A DNA stretch of 64,000 nucleotides, from assembly GCA_963765625.1 (NCBI GenBank), contig CAVXXD010000005.1:248001-312000 (forward strand). Reading direction: 5' to 3'. This stretch comes from CAVXXD01 sp963765625 (GTDB taxonomy: Bacteria > Actinomycetota > Geothermincolia > Geothermincolales > Geothermincolaceae). Every line of letters begins with the position of its first letter. The first letter of the stretch is position 1. Positions 19,774 to 26,813 of the stretch are shown in pieces. The notes under the pieces were generated by a model that made no database searches, was not told the DNA's origin, and was given only the letters and a program-made list of their open reading frames with translations. A program made the translations under genes and the position numbers.

Positions 19774-20881
19774 TCACCCCCCTCTTCGTTTCTTGCCGAG
19801 CTGCTTGTAGATGTAATTAGCTCCGATCCCCACCACCGTGGCACCGGCCGCGACCCAGCCCAGGCCCTCGGTGACCGAGCGTGACGCCGGAGAAGTTGAC
19901 GTTGGGCAGGGGCTCGTAGAGCGGCGCCAGGTCCTCGTAGAAGGCGGGCTCGGCGCAGCCGTGGCAGGGCGCGTTGTTGCCCACGCACCAGTTGACGCCG
20001 GAGTTCCAGCGACGGGTGGGGCAGTCGGCGTAGGTCACTGGGCCCTTGCAGCCCATCTTGAACATGCAGAGCTTGTAGTCTGGGTTGACGTCGTTCCAGT
20101 CCTCCAGGAAGAGGCCGGCGTCGAAGGAGGCCCGCCGCTCGCAGTTCTCGTGGATGAGCTTGCCGAAGTAAGCCTTGGGGCGGAGGTACTTGTCCAGGGC
20201 GGGTACCTTCTTGGTGGCCAGGTACTCGACCACCGTGCCGACCAGCCAGTCGGGATGCAGGGGGCACCCGCCGATGCAGATGACCGGCTTGTCCTTCGCG
20301 TCGATCTCCTTGACCACGTCGGGAACGGGAGTGGCGTGGGTGACCGAGGCGTTGGCCCCGGGTATGCCGCCGTAGGAAGCACAGTTGCCCATGGCGATGA
20401 CCGCGGCCGCGCCGGGGACCAGTTCCTTCATCCACTCGTAGATGGGCTTGTCCTTGGGACGCTGGAAGCCGTTGAAATCGATAGTCTCCTTCTCCAGCCC
20501 GAAGGTGCAGAAATCCTCCCCTTCTCCCATGGGGATGGGCCCCTCCACGATGAGGACGTACTTGCCGCTGTTCTCCTTGACGGTGTCCTCGATGGCCTGC
20601 ATGGCCACGTACCCGGTGCCCGCCATCACGTTGGGATGGTAACGCACCGAGAGCACGTCCAGCACCAATTCCGCCACCATGGGATAGTTGGTGTTGAGGA
20701 AAGAAATGGAACAACCCGTGCAGTTCTGGCCCTGGATCCAGATCACCGGCGGCTTGCCCGCGATCATCTCTTCCAGGGCCCTGGCCAGTTCGGGAACGAC
20801 CGCCTGGGACAGGCCCAGCATGGCCGCCGTGGCTCCCGCGTACTTCAGGAACTGGCGCCTGCTTACAACCTTTGATGCCAA
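19774..20881 (-). CDS. [NiFe] hydrogenase small subunit, Tat-exported and membrane-anchored
   Basis: Electron-transfer subunit with three iron-sulfur clusters. The start is TTG with AGGAGGTGA upstream. A twin-arginine signal (SRRQFLK plus hydrophobic stretch) directs folded export. Proximal-cluster cysteines lie in NCTGCSISF, GNCASYGG and IGGCPLHPDW; the medial/distal region has CMFKMGCKG, NWCVGNNAP and CHGCAEPAF. After one apparent frameshift near 19880 the C-terminus reads SVTEGLGWVAAGATVVGIGA, then NYIYKQLGKKRRGG: a single anchoring helix as in membrane-bound uptake enzymes. It is the first gene of the hydrogen module. Confidence 0.93.
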
Positions 20882-20963
20882 GAAACCTTCACCTCCTGCC
20901 TTTCTATGAACTTCCGTTTATTACGCTAAATTTACTGCGAGCAATCGAAGCCTTATAGATAAA

Positions 20964-21059
20964 GCGCCCGGGTGGCAGAAGAAACGATGTCTACGACTGA
21001 GGAAAGTGGGGGAAAGCATGGAAACCCACTCTCGACCGCACTCCAACCATCCCGGGCGC
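20964..21059 (-). promoter_or_regulatory. Structured hydrogenase leader candidate (long inverted repeat)
   Basis: GCGCCCGGGTGG and its partner CCATCCCGGGCGC (12 pairs, one bulge) enclose about 70 bases, inside which AGTGGG/CCCACT forms a second hairpin. It lies 80-180 bases upstream of the TTG start of the hydrogenase small subunit. GAAGAAACG at 20979 is complementary to CGTTTCTTC at 21083, offering an alternative fold. The rest of the roughly 390-base gap between the hydrogenase and the MpsC genes holds no gene. TATAAG at about 20954 with TTCTGC 17 bases upstream is a weak promoter candidate. Confidence 0.45.
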
Positions 21060-21116
21060 ATGGCGACTCTTCTGGTGCTGCACGTTTCTTCACTTCTTGT
21101 CCCTATGTCATATCCT

Positions 21117-21154
21117 GAAAAACAAAAAAGTGAAGAAACCGCGTTTCTTCACTT
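21117..21154 (-). terminator. Intrinsic terminator after the MpsC genes
   Basis: Perfect 12-bp stem AAGTGAAGAAAC/GTTTCTTCACTT with a three-base loop (21128-21154), followed on the minus strand by TTTTGTTTTTC. It ends transcription of the MpsC gene cluster before the hydrogenase. A third copy of one arm (GTTTCTTCACTT) lies at 21084-21095 and could pair with the terminator arm. Confidence 0.8.
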
Positions 21155-21271
21155 ATCGCCGGCTCCCTCCCGGGCTCCGGCCATACCTGAATTTCCTGCG
21201 ATGCCGCTGAAAGCATTTGCCCTCCAGCCTCACTGCATCTTAATAATTAATAAGACAACCTGGTCCGCTTG

Positions 21272-21643
21272 TCAATACAGGACGCAGATGATCACGCGCT
21301 CCCCGGCCCGGGTGTTCAGGTCGGTATGCATGCTCCGGATACGGCGGCCGGTGACATTCTCGATGATCTCCTCCAGCCGGCCCCGGTTTTTCTCGAACAG
21401 CTTCAGACGGAATTCCTTGATCAGTTCCGCTTCCCGCTCACTATCGCTGTCTTCCAACAGCTTCATCTCCGCTCTGGTCAACACGCTCTTCAAGCGCATG
21501 ATGACCATGTCGTCGACCAGGTGCGACCTGACTTCTTCCGGACCCCGGCCCATTATGGATTTCTCGAAAGAGATTATCTCGTTGCTGAGACGAGCCTGCA
21601 GTTCCCCGATGTTGGATTCCGGCTTGATGTCTCGTGTAGCCAT
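21272..21643 (-). CDS. MpsC/DUF2294-family protein
   Basis: Short soluble protein (123 aa) of the family named MpsC after a staphylococcal membrane-potential/bicarbonate-uptake system; its biochemical role is not settled. Family hallmarks are FEKSIMGRGPEEVRSHLVDDM, the LTRAEMKLLE turn, and the C-terminal MHTDLNTRAGERVIICVL. It lies three bases after the divergent paralogue upstream and is followed by the terminator. It closely resembles the 132-aa gene at 22378, so the two pairs look like a duplication. Confidence 0.85.
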   Translation of the reverse strand: MATRDIKPESNIGELQARLSNEIISFEKSIMGRGPEEVRSHLVDDMVIMRLKSVLTRAEMKLLEDSDSEREAELIKEFRLKLFEKNRGRLEEIIENVTGRRIRSMHTDLNTRAGERVIICVLY

Positions 21644-21646
21644 TTC

Positions 21647-22039
21647 CTACCTTTTTTCACCACCCTGCCGGTTGAGAAAGACGACCATCTCGTCGTCGCG
21701 GGTGGAATAGCTGAGGAAGGATTCCCGAAAACAAACTCCGGTCCTGATGGTAATCCCGGATACCAAGCCGGGTAGGGTATTCTCCACCAGTTTGAGTTTC
21801 ATGGTCCTGACAAACTCGTGGTCACCGTCGTTCTCCGCTTCGAGCAAGCCCTTTTCCGCCACCCCGAGAAGATTCCCGGTCCGAATGAGCATGAACTCGT
21901 CGGACATGTAGATGCGAGCCGGCGCGACTTCCTTACCGAAGGAACGGCAGAAATGTTTGGTGACCGCTTCTAGCAGCTGTTCTTCCTCTACCTGGTAGCA
22001 GGTATGGCGCTGCCGGCGTTGCGTTGAGGTCTCCGTCAT
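21647..22039 (-). CDS. Divergent MpsC/DUF2294-like protein
   Basis: About 130 aa. The start MTETSTQRRQ is chosen because AAGGAGA lies about eleven bases upstream; an earlier in-frame ATG would extend into the structured leader. The core follows the same pattern as the canonical neighbour (ARIYMSDEFMLIRTGN, AEKGLLEAEN, VRTMKLKLVENTLPGL, SYSTRDDEMVVFL) but lacks the MGRGPEEV motif. It is paired with the canonical gene directly downstream. The leader carries one copy of the 93-nt element. Confidence 0.7.
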   Translation of the reverse strand: MTETSTQRRQRHTCYQVEEEQLLEAVTKHFCRSFGKEVAPARIYMSDEFMLIRTGNLLGVAEKGLLEAENDGDHEFVRTMKLKLVENTLPGLVSGITIRTGVCFRESFLSYSTRDDEMVVFLNRQGGEKR

Positions 22040-22051
22040 GGCTGGGTGGTT

Positions 22052-22144
22052 CTCCTTTCCAAGCACGGGAGGCGCAGGCGTTTCCATCTGCACCCTATCG
22101 GCCCGCGTCCCCTGGCCGGAAGCTTTAGGTACGAGGGCTCGGAG
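22052..22144 (-). promoter_or_regulatory. 93-nt structured leader element, copy A
   Basis: By eye identical to copy B at all but four positions. On the minus strand it contains a GGUGCAG/CUGCGCC stem with an inner CG pair and a GAAA tetraloop, CGGCC/GGCCG pairing, and a closing helix UUCUCC/GGAGAA that includes the ribosome-binding site of the MpsC-like gene just downstream. This is the layout of a translational riboswitch. I do not recognise it as a named class. Confidence 0.55.
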
Positions 22145-22229
22145 AATTACTACAAATGCTGATGTGGTAAATTTTCGGGTATGCCATTTCGGCCATACCC
22201 AATCGCCCTACCCTTAGGGCGGGCATCAT
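22125..22229 (-). CDS. 34-codon ORF between the leader elements
   Basis: ATGATG start with a strong GGAGGT eight bases upstream. It encodes 34 residues beginning MMPALRVGRLG and ending SPSPRT, with a TAA inside the 5' part of leader element A. There is no recognisable homology. Two hairpins (GCCCTA/TAGGGC and GGGTAT..ATACCC) lie within it. It could be a leader peptide whose translation changes folding of element A, the relic of a deleted gene, or noise; the ribosome-binding site is the main support. Confidence 0.35.
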   Translation of the reverse strand: MMPALRVGRLGMAEMAYPKIYHISICSNSPSPRT

Positions 22230-22239
22230 AAACGGTTAC

Positions 22240-22332
22240 CTCCTTTCCAAGCACGGGAGGCGCAGGCGTTTCCGTCTGCACCCTATCGGCCCGCGTCCCC
22301 TGGCCGGTGGCTTTAGGTACGAGAGCTCGGAG
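22240..22332 (-). promoter_or_regulatory. 93-nt structured leader element, copy B
   Basis: Second copy, 188 bases from copy A. Its closing helix reads UCCUCC opposite GGAGGU; compared with copy A one U-A pair has become C-G, a compensatory change supporting the helix. The internal change C to U keeps pairing with G in the tetraloop stem. It precedes the 34-codon ORF. It lies 45 bases after the stop of the upstream MpsC gene. Confidence 0.55.
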
Positions 22333-22377
22333 GATATGTCGCCCGGGTCTCAAACCAGCACCTGGGCTCATCAGGGA

Positions 22378-22776
22378 TTATAGCATATCCGGCTGCTGGT
22401 TCACGACGAAGATGATCACGCGCTCGCCGGTACGGACACTCAGGTCGGTATGGACGCTCTCGACGCAACAGCCGGTGATTGACCGGATCATGTCGTCGAG
22501 GTAGGAGCGGTTCTTGTCGATCAGCTTCTGGCGGAACTCCTTGATCAGAGCCATCTCCTTCTCGCCCTCCCCATGGTCCAGGAGGTTGATCTCCGCCCGG
22601 GTAAGCACCCCCTTGATGCGCAGGATGATCATGTCGTCGACGATGTATGCCTTGACCTCTTCGGGCCCTCGGCCCATGATCTCCTTCTCGAAACGGATTA
22701 TCTCCATGCAGAGGCGTGAGTGCACCTCGCCGAGGTTGAGGGGCGCCTCTTCAGGCCGGTCAACCCAGACTGCCAT
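22378..22776 (-). CDS. MpsC/DUF2294-family protein
   Basis: 132 aa with FEKEIMGRGPEEVKAYIVDDM, LTRAEINLLD and VHTDLSVRTGERVIIF, the canonical pattern of the family. The start overlaps the end of the upstream membrane-anchored paralogue by 17 bases, so the two are probably translated as a pair. It is the closest match in the window to the 123-aa gene at 21272. No catalytic residues are apparent; the family is thought to act as a small accessory to ion or bicarbonate movement, which I cannot confirm here. Confidence 0.85.
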   Translation of the reverse strand: MAVWVDRPEEAPLNLGEVHSRLCMEIIRFEKEIMGRGPEEVKAYIVDDMIILRIKGVLTRAEINLLDHGEGEKEMALIKEFRQKLIDKNRSYLDDMIRSITGCCVESVHTDLSVRTGERVIIFVVNQQPDML

Positions 22777-23335
22777 TTCCCCGCCCTCCCCTGCCGTTAG
22801 CGAGATCGATTATCAGCACCAGCTCGTCAGCGGCTGGAGAATAGCTGACGTAAGATTCTCCCAAACCGAGGCCAGACGCCGTGGTTATCTCTGATTTGAG
22901 GCCGGGCATGATGCTCTCCAGCAGTTTGAGTTTCATCTCCCTTACGAGTTCGATGTCTCCTTCTCCGCCCATGTCCAGAAGCCCGCGCTCCGCCGGGCTC
23001 AGGAGGCCGCGCGCCCGCGCCAGCAGAAATTCCTCGTTTGCGTAGACACGCAGGGATATCCCTTCCTCTGAAAAGACGGAACATATGTGGCGGCCAAACA
23101 GATTTTTAAGGAAGAGGCCTTCGAAAGACTTCCGGCCTTGGCAGTGGCGGCGCTCGAGCCCGCCCGCCCTGGCGGAAGCCTCCTCGCCGCCTCCCTGTTC
23201 GAAAGTCCCTTCGCTTTCCGCCCCCTCAGCTCCGCTGTACGGCAGGGCACCCAGGAGGGACAGGCATAGCGCGGCCAGCATTCCGGTAATCAGCAATGCC
23301 CAGTGGTAAACGACCCGGTTCCTGCCGTTACGCAT
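22760..23335 (-). CDS. Membrane-anchored or secreted MpsC/DUF2294-like protein
   Basis: About 191 aa. I use the ATG of MRNGRNRVVYH rather than the TTG two codons earlier. A hydrophobic segment (WALLITGMLAALCLSLLGAL) near the N-terminus acts as a signal or anchor; a Glu/Gly-rich linker follows. The C-terminal half matches the divergent MpsC-like core (SLRVYANEEFLLARARG, AERGLLDMGG, VREMKLKLLESIMPGL). Its counterpart in the second pair lacks the N-terminal helix. This suggests an outward- or membrane-facing partner for the soluble gene downstream. Confidence 0.7.
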   Translation of the reverse strand: MRNGRNRVVYHWALLITGMLAALCLSLLGALPYSGAEGAESEGTFEQGGGEEASARAGGLERRHCQGRKSFEGLFLKNLFGRHICSVFSEEGISLRVYANEEFLLARARGLLSPAERGLLDMGGEGDIELVREMKLKLLESIMPGLKSEITTASGLGLGESYVSYSPAADELVLIIDLANGRGGRGNGSLG

Positions 23336-23372
23336 CTTCAACCTTTTTTAGAAATTCGACTGGTGCGATGAC

Positions 23373-23401
23373 ATTATATTACGACGTTCGCTGAGAAATA
23401 A
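23373..23401 (-). promoter_or_regulatory. Promoter candidate for the MpsC cluster
   Basis: TATAAT on the minus strand (23373-23378), about 38 bases before the ATG of the anchored MpsC-like gene, with a weak TTATTT 17 bases further upstream. The AT-rich setting in a GC-rich genome supports it. Confidence 0.5.
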
Positions 23402-23406
23402 CGTTT

Positions 23407-24444
23407 CTAGATGCCGGAAGGCCCCGGCGGCTGGTCGAGGCGGGCCTCCATCATGGCCTGGTTGAACATGCCGTCGATGCCGGACATGGCCCGCAGGCGC
23501 TTGATCCGCTCCTCGATGGGCGGGTGGGTGTCGAATACACTGCTCTTGTCCGTCTTCTTCTGCTTGCCTTCCTTGCGGAAAGGCTGGACGATGAAGAGGT
23601 GGGCGGTGGCCTTGCTGGTCTTGGGAAAGGGGCGGGCATCCACCGTCAGCTTTTCCAGGGCTCCGGCCAGCCCCTCCGGGTAGCGGGTGAGCAAGGCCCC
23701 GTTGGCGTCGGCCAGGTATTCCCGGCGGCGGGAGATGGAGAACTGGAGCAAGCGGGCGAAGATGGGCGAGAGGATGATGAAGATAAGGCCGATGACCATG
23801 ATCACCAGGTAGACCCATCCCATGTCGCCGCCGCCCTCGCTGGAGCTGCGGCGCCGGCCACCCACGCCGCCCCAGAAGAGCATGCGCATCATGATCTCCG
23901 AGGCGATGACGATGAAGCCCACCAGCACTACCACCATGCACATCAGACGGACGTCGTAGTTTTTGATGTGAGACATCTCGTGGGCCAGCACCCCCTCCAG
24001 CTCCAGCCGGTCGCAACGTTCCAGCAGGCCACGGGTGACGGCGACCGAAGCGTGCTCGGGGTCCCGCCCGGTGGCGAAGGCGTTCATGGCGTCGGTCTCG
24101 ATGATGTAGGTTTTCGGGGCAGGAAGGCCGGCGGCGATGGCCAGGCCCTCCACCGTGTTGACGTAATAGGGGAACTCGGCATGGGTGGCCTCGCGTGCCC
24201 CCGCCATCATCAGGGCGGCGGAATCGCTTTTATAGTAGCTGAAAAGGGCCATGCCCGTGGCCACGATAGTGGCGATGATCAGCCCCACGAAAGCGCCGGC
24301 TACAGGCTCTTCACTGCCGTAACTGGCGAGGTAGCCGATGAAGAAGCCCAGGGCCAGCACAATCAGTATGAACAGGCTGGTCAGCAAGGCGCTCTTCCAT
24401 TTATTGGCGGAGATCTGTTCGTAGATGCCCGAGTTCAATGCCAT
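23407..24444 (-). CDS. htpX: HtpX-like M48 family zinc metalloprotease
   Basis: Membrane-embedded protease thought to remove misfolded membrane proteins. The 345-aa protein has two N-terminal membrane helices, the zinc-binding HEMSH at about residue 154, two further helices, and the third zinc ligand in REYLADANGA. Low-complexity RRRSSSEGGGD lies between helices. It is 33 bases after lemA; the LemA-HtpX pair is a recurrent arrangement. The C-terminal Pro/Gly tail is unremarkable. Confidence 0.92.
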   Translation of the reverse strand: MALNSGIYEQISANKWKSALLTSLFILIVLALGFFIGYLASYGSEEPVAGAFVGLIIATIVATGMALFSYYKSDSAALMMAGAREATHAEFPYYVNTVEGLAIAAGLPAPKTYIIETDAMNAFATGRDPEHASVAVTRGLLERCDRLELEGVLAHEMSHIKNYDVRLMCMVVVLVGFIVIASEIMMRMLFWGGVGGRRRSSSEGGGDMGWVYLVIMVIGLIFIILSPIFARLLQFSISRRREYLADANGALLTRYPEGLAGALEKLTVDARPFPKTSKATAHLFIVQPFRKEGKQKKTDKSSVFDTHPPIEERIKRLRAMSGIDGMFNQAMMEARLDQPPGPSGI

Positions 24445-24477
24445 ATCCCCCTTGCAGCTTGCGTATGGACAGAAAGT

Positions 24478-25041
24478 CTAAAACTGGACTTTGGGGGCTT
24501 CCCGCTCCGCCGGCTCCTCGATCTCGAAGTATTCCTTGCCGGGGAACTTGGCCGAGAACATCCCGGCCACCATGTTGCTGGGGAACTTCTGGCGCTTGTT
24601 GTCGTAGCTCATCACGCTGTCGTTGTAGAACTGTCGGGCGAAGGCGATTTTGGACTCGGTGCCGGACAGTTCCTCCTGCAGCATGAGGAAGTTCTGGTTG
24701 GCCTTGAGGTCCGGGTAAGCCTCTGCCACGGCGAAGAGGGTCTTCAAGGCACCGGTGATCATGCCCTCGGCCTGGGCCCGCTCGCCCACCGTGCCGGCCT
24801 GACTTACCGCGGCCCGGGCCTGGGTGACCTTCTCGAAGACCTCCTTCTCATGAGACGCGTAGCCCTTGACCGTCTCCACCAGGTTGGGGATGAGGTCGAA
24901 GCGGCGCTTCAGTTGCACGTCGATCTGGTGCCAGGCGTTCTCCACCCGGTTCCGGAAGCCGATCAGGCCGTTGTACATGGCCACGAACCATACGATGAGC
25001 AGCACCAGAACCGCCGCGATTACTATCAACGCGATTGTCAT
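24478..25041 (-). CDS. lemA: LemA family protein
   Basis: Membrane-anchored helical protein of uncertain function that commonly accompanies HtpX. ATG of MTIALIVIAA with AAGGAGAAGCGG upstream is preferred over an in-frame start ten codons earlier. One N-terminal helix (ALIVIAAVLVLLIVWFVAMY) is followed by the family signature YNGLIGFRNRVENAWHQID and RRFDLIPNLVETVKGYA. The mature length (about 187 aa) is typical. TGCTAGAAT about 65 bases upstream resembles an extended -10. Confidence 0.93.
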   Translation of the reverse strand: MTIALIVIAAVLVLLIVWFVAMYNGLIGFRNRVENAWHQIDVQLKRRFDLIPNLVETVKGYASHEKEVFEKVTQARAAVSQAGTVGERAQAEGMITGALKTLFAVAEAYPDLKANQNFLMLQEELSGTESKIAFARQFYNDSVMSYDNKRQKFPSNMVAGMFSAKFPGKEYFEIEEPAEREAPKVQF

Positions 25042-25149
25042 CCGCTTCTCCTTTCTAACAACCCTTAACACCTTTGATATCGTTCTTCATTCTAGCACAA
25101 AGGAAGTTCAATGTGGTTGTTGGTAGGGGGCGCGGCAAGCGCTCCGCGG

Positions 25150-25797
25150 TCAGGTCGCCAGCTTTACAAGGCTATAGAGGCCGTCGCCGATAAAGCGCGC
25201 CCCCAGCAGCAACAGAAAGGTCCCGCAGGCGTAGATAATCCAGCGGTAAGCGCGGTCGGAGATGAAGCGCTTGCCCGTCACCACCAGCAGGGCCACCAGG
25301 AAATACCAGGCGATGTCGGCTGAGATGTGGCCCAGGTAGAAAGCCGCCACTCCCGCAGGGCCGTGCTCCAGGGCCTTGCTCAGCCAGGCCAGGCCAAAGG
25401 TGGCCCACCACAGTATCCAGTAAGGGTTGGAGAGAGAGGTGGTCAGTCCCGCCAGGAAGGGGCCGGTGGCCTTGCCTTCATGCTTCTCCAGGTCGAGGTG
25501 GAGGGGGCGGTCCCGTTCTTCTTTGATCATTGACAGCCCCATCCAGAAGAGGACGGCCCCGCCCGCCGTGCCGATGAGCCCGAAGAACAGCGGCTCAGTG
25601 ATCACGGCGTCAAGGCCCAGGGCCAGCAGCACCAGCAGGATGCCCTCGAGGACGGCGTGTCCCGCCACCAGCAGGGGAGCGGCGATGAAGCCGCGCCGGT
25701 AGGACTCGTTGATGGTCACGGTCAGCAGGGGGCCGGGCATCACCGCGCCGGACAGCCCCACCAGCAGGCTTACGCCGAAGAGCCCGAGGTAGGTCAT
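25150..25797 (-). CDS. LysE/RhtB-type exporter
   Basis: 215-aa protein with about six membrane helices and the family start motif GAVMPGPLLTVTINES. Members export amino acids or related small molecules; the substrate here cannot be told. TTSLSNPYWILWWATFG is a conserved block of the family. It lies 21 bases after the inositol-monophosphatase-family gene and may be co-transcribed with it. Confidence 0.88.
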   Translation of the reverse strand: MTYLGLFGVSLLVGLSGAVMPGPLLTVTINESYRRGFIAAPLLVAGHAVLEGILLVLLALGLDAVITEPLFFGLIGTAGGAVLFWMGLSMIKEERDRPLHLDLEKHEGKATGPFLAGLTTSLSNPYWILWWATFGLAWLSKALEHGPAGVAAFYLGHISADIAWYFLVALLVVTGKRFISDRAYRWIIYACGTFLLLLGARFIGDGLYSLVKLAT

Positions 25798-25818
25798 CCG
25801 GTCTGCTCCACCCTTTCC

Positions 25819-26787
25819 CTACGCGCCGTAATTCACCCGGAGCCGCTCCATGCCCTGGTCGATCATGCCGATGAGTTCACGCTGGAGCCCCGGGTCCACC
25901 GAGATGAGGCAGGAGAGCTGGTTGGCCGTGCCCCCACCCAGCAGTGGATAGTCGTCGTCGGGATTGCCGTAGGCGTCAGTGACCGGAAGGCCCGCCTCGC
26001 GGGCGATGAGGTTGGCGGCGGCCAGGTCGTAGGAACTGTTGTTGAGGGTGTGTCCGTGGCCCACTTTGACGAACTCCTCCGCCACCGCCGCCGACTCGCG
26101 ACGCATGCGGTCCCCCACGTCCACGTAGGCGTGGAGCTGGCCGGTGAGGAGGCGGGTGATGCCGAAGGTGGCGCTGCCCAGGTCAAAGAGGCCCCCGTCG
26201 ACACTGGAGCGGTCGATGAGTTCTCCCAGTACGTGGATGGTGGGCAGAGCGGGCCGGCCGCGGAAACCGATGGTCCAGAAGAGGGTGGAGACATCGGTGT
26301 GAGGTATGACGCTCATCTCTTTCTCGACCCCGCCCTGGAGCCAGTGGGCGCCCTCGCCCCGCATGGCATGGAAGACGCCGTCGCCCTTGATCTCGCAGAT
26401 GTACCCCAGGAAGACGTCGCGCATGCGCGGTTCCGGAAGGTCCGTGGGGTGATAGTCGGCGGCGGCCACGGAGACGCAGCAGGCCTCCAGGCCGGCGGCG
26501 GCAGGGCGGGTGCCGTCGATCGGGTCGACGATGAGGATGGCCCGGGCACCGGGACCGGCCACCAGCCCGCGGTCCTCGGAATAATAGGCCACTTCGGGAT
26601 GACCACGCAGGATCTCTTCCATCATGGTCTCGGCCACCTCGTCGATGGAAAAGGTGGAGTCGCCGCCCGCCCCAATGCCCTCGATGTGACGTGAGGCGGC
26701 CCGGCCCATGTGGGGACGGACCACTTCGCGGATGCGCAGGGCCAGGTCCTCGCACAACTCGAACATCTTCCGGCGGTCTGTCTCCAT
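25819..26787 (-). CDS. Inositol monophosphatase-family phosphatase
   Basis: Mg-dependent phosphatase of the IMPase/FBPase/CysQ fold. About 322 aa from the ATG of METDRRKMFEL, which has AGAAGGGA upstream. Metal ligands are visible in VDPIDGT and in AYYSEDRG; NNSSYDLAAANLIAREAG is the C-terminal conserved block. Next to pimA-, patA- and pgsA-like genes, a role in making free inositol for phosphatidylinositol lipids is plausible, but fructose-bisphosphate or PAP phosphatase activity cannot be excluded. Confidence 0.8.
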   Translation of the reverse strand: METDRRKMFELCEDLALRIREVVRPHMGRAASRHIEGIGAGGDSTFSIDEVAETMMEEILRGHPEVAYYSEDRGLVAGPGARAILIVDPIDGTRPAAAGLEACCVSVAAADYHPTDLPEPRMRDVFLGYICEIKGDGVFHAMRGEGAHWLQGGVEKEMSVIPHTDVSTLFWTIGFRGRPALPTIHVLGELIDRSSVDGGLFDLGSATFGITRLLTGQLHAYVDVGDRMRRESAAVAEEFVKVGHGHTLNNSSYDLAAANLIAREAGLPVTDAYGNPDDDYPLLGGGTANQLSCLISVDPGLQRELIGMIDQGMERLRVNYGA

Positions 26788-26813
26788 GCGCCGTCCCTTC
26801 TTTCTTACTATAT

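Noticed and set aside
22052..22332. Paired 93-bp repeats as ends of an insertion sequence
   Set aside because: They are direct, not inverted, have no transposase between them, and show pairing and compensatory change expected of RNA.
22240..22332. The leader element as a class I c-di-GMP riboswitch
   Set aside because: GGGGACGC, AAAGCC and CCGGCC pieces are present but in the wrong order relative to that class, and the GGCAAACC block is missing.
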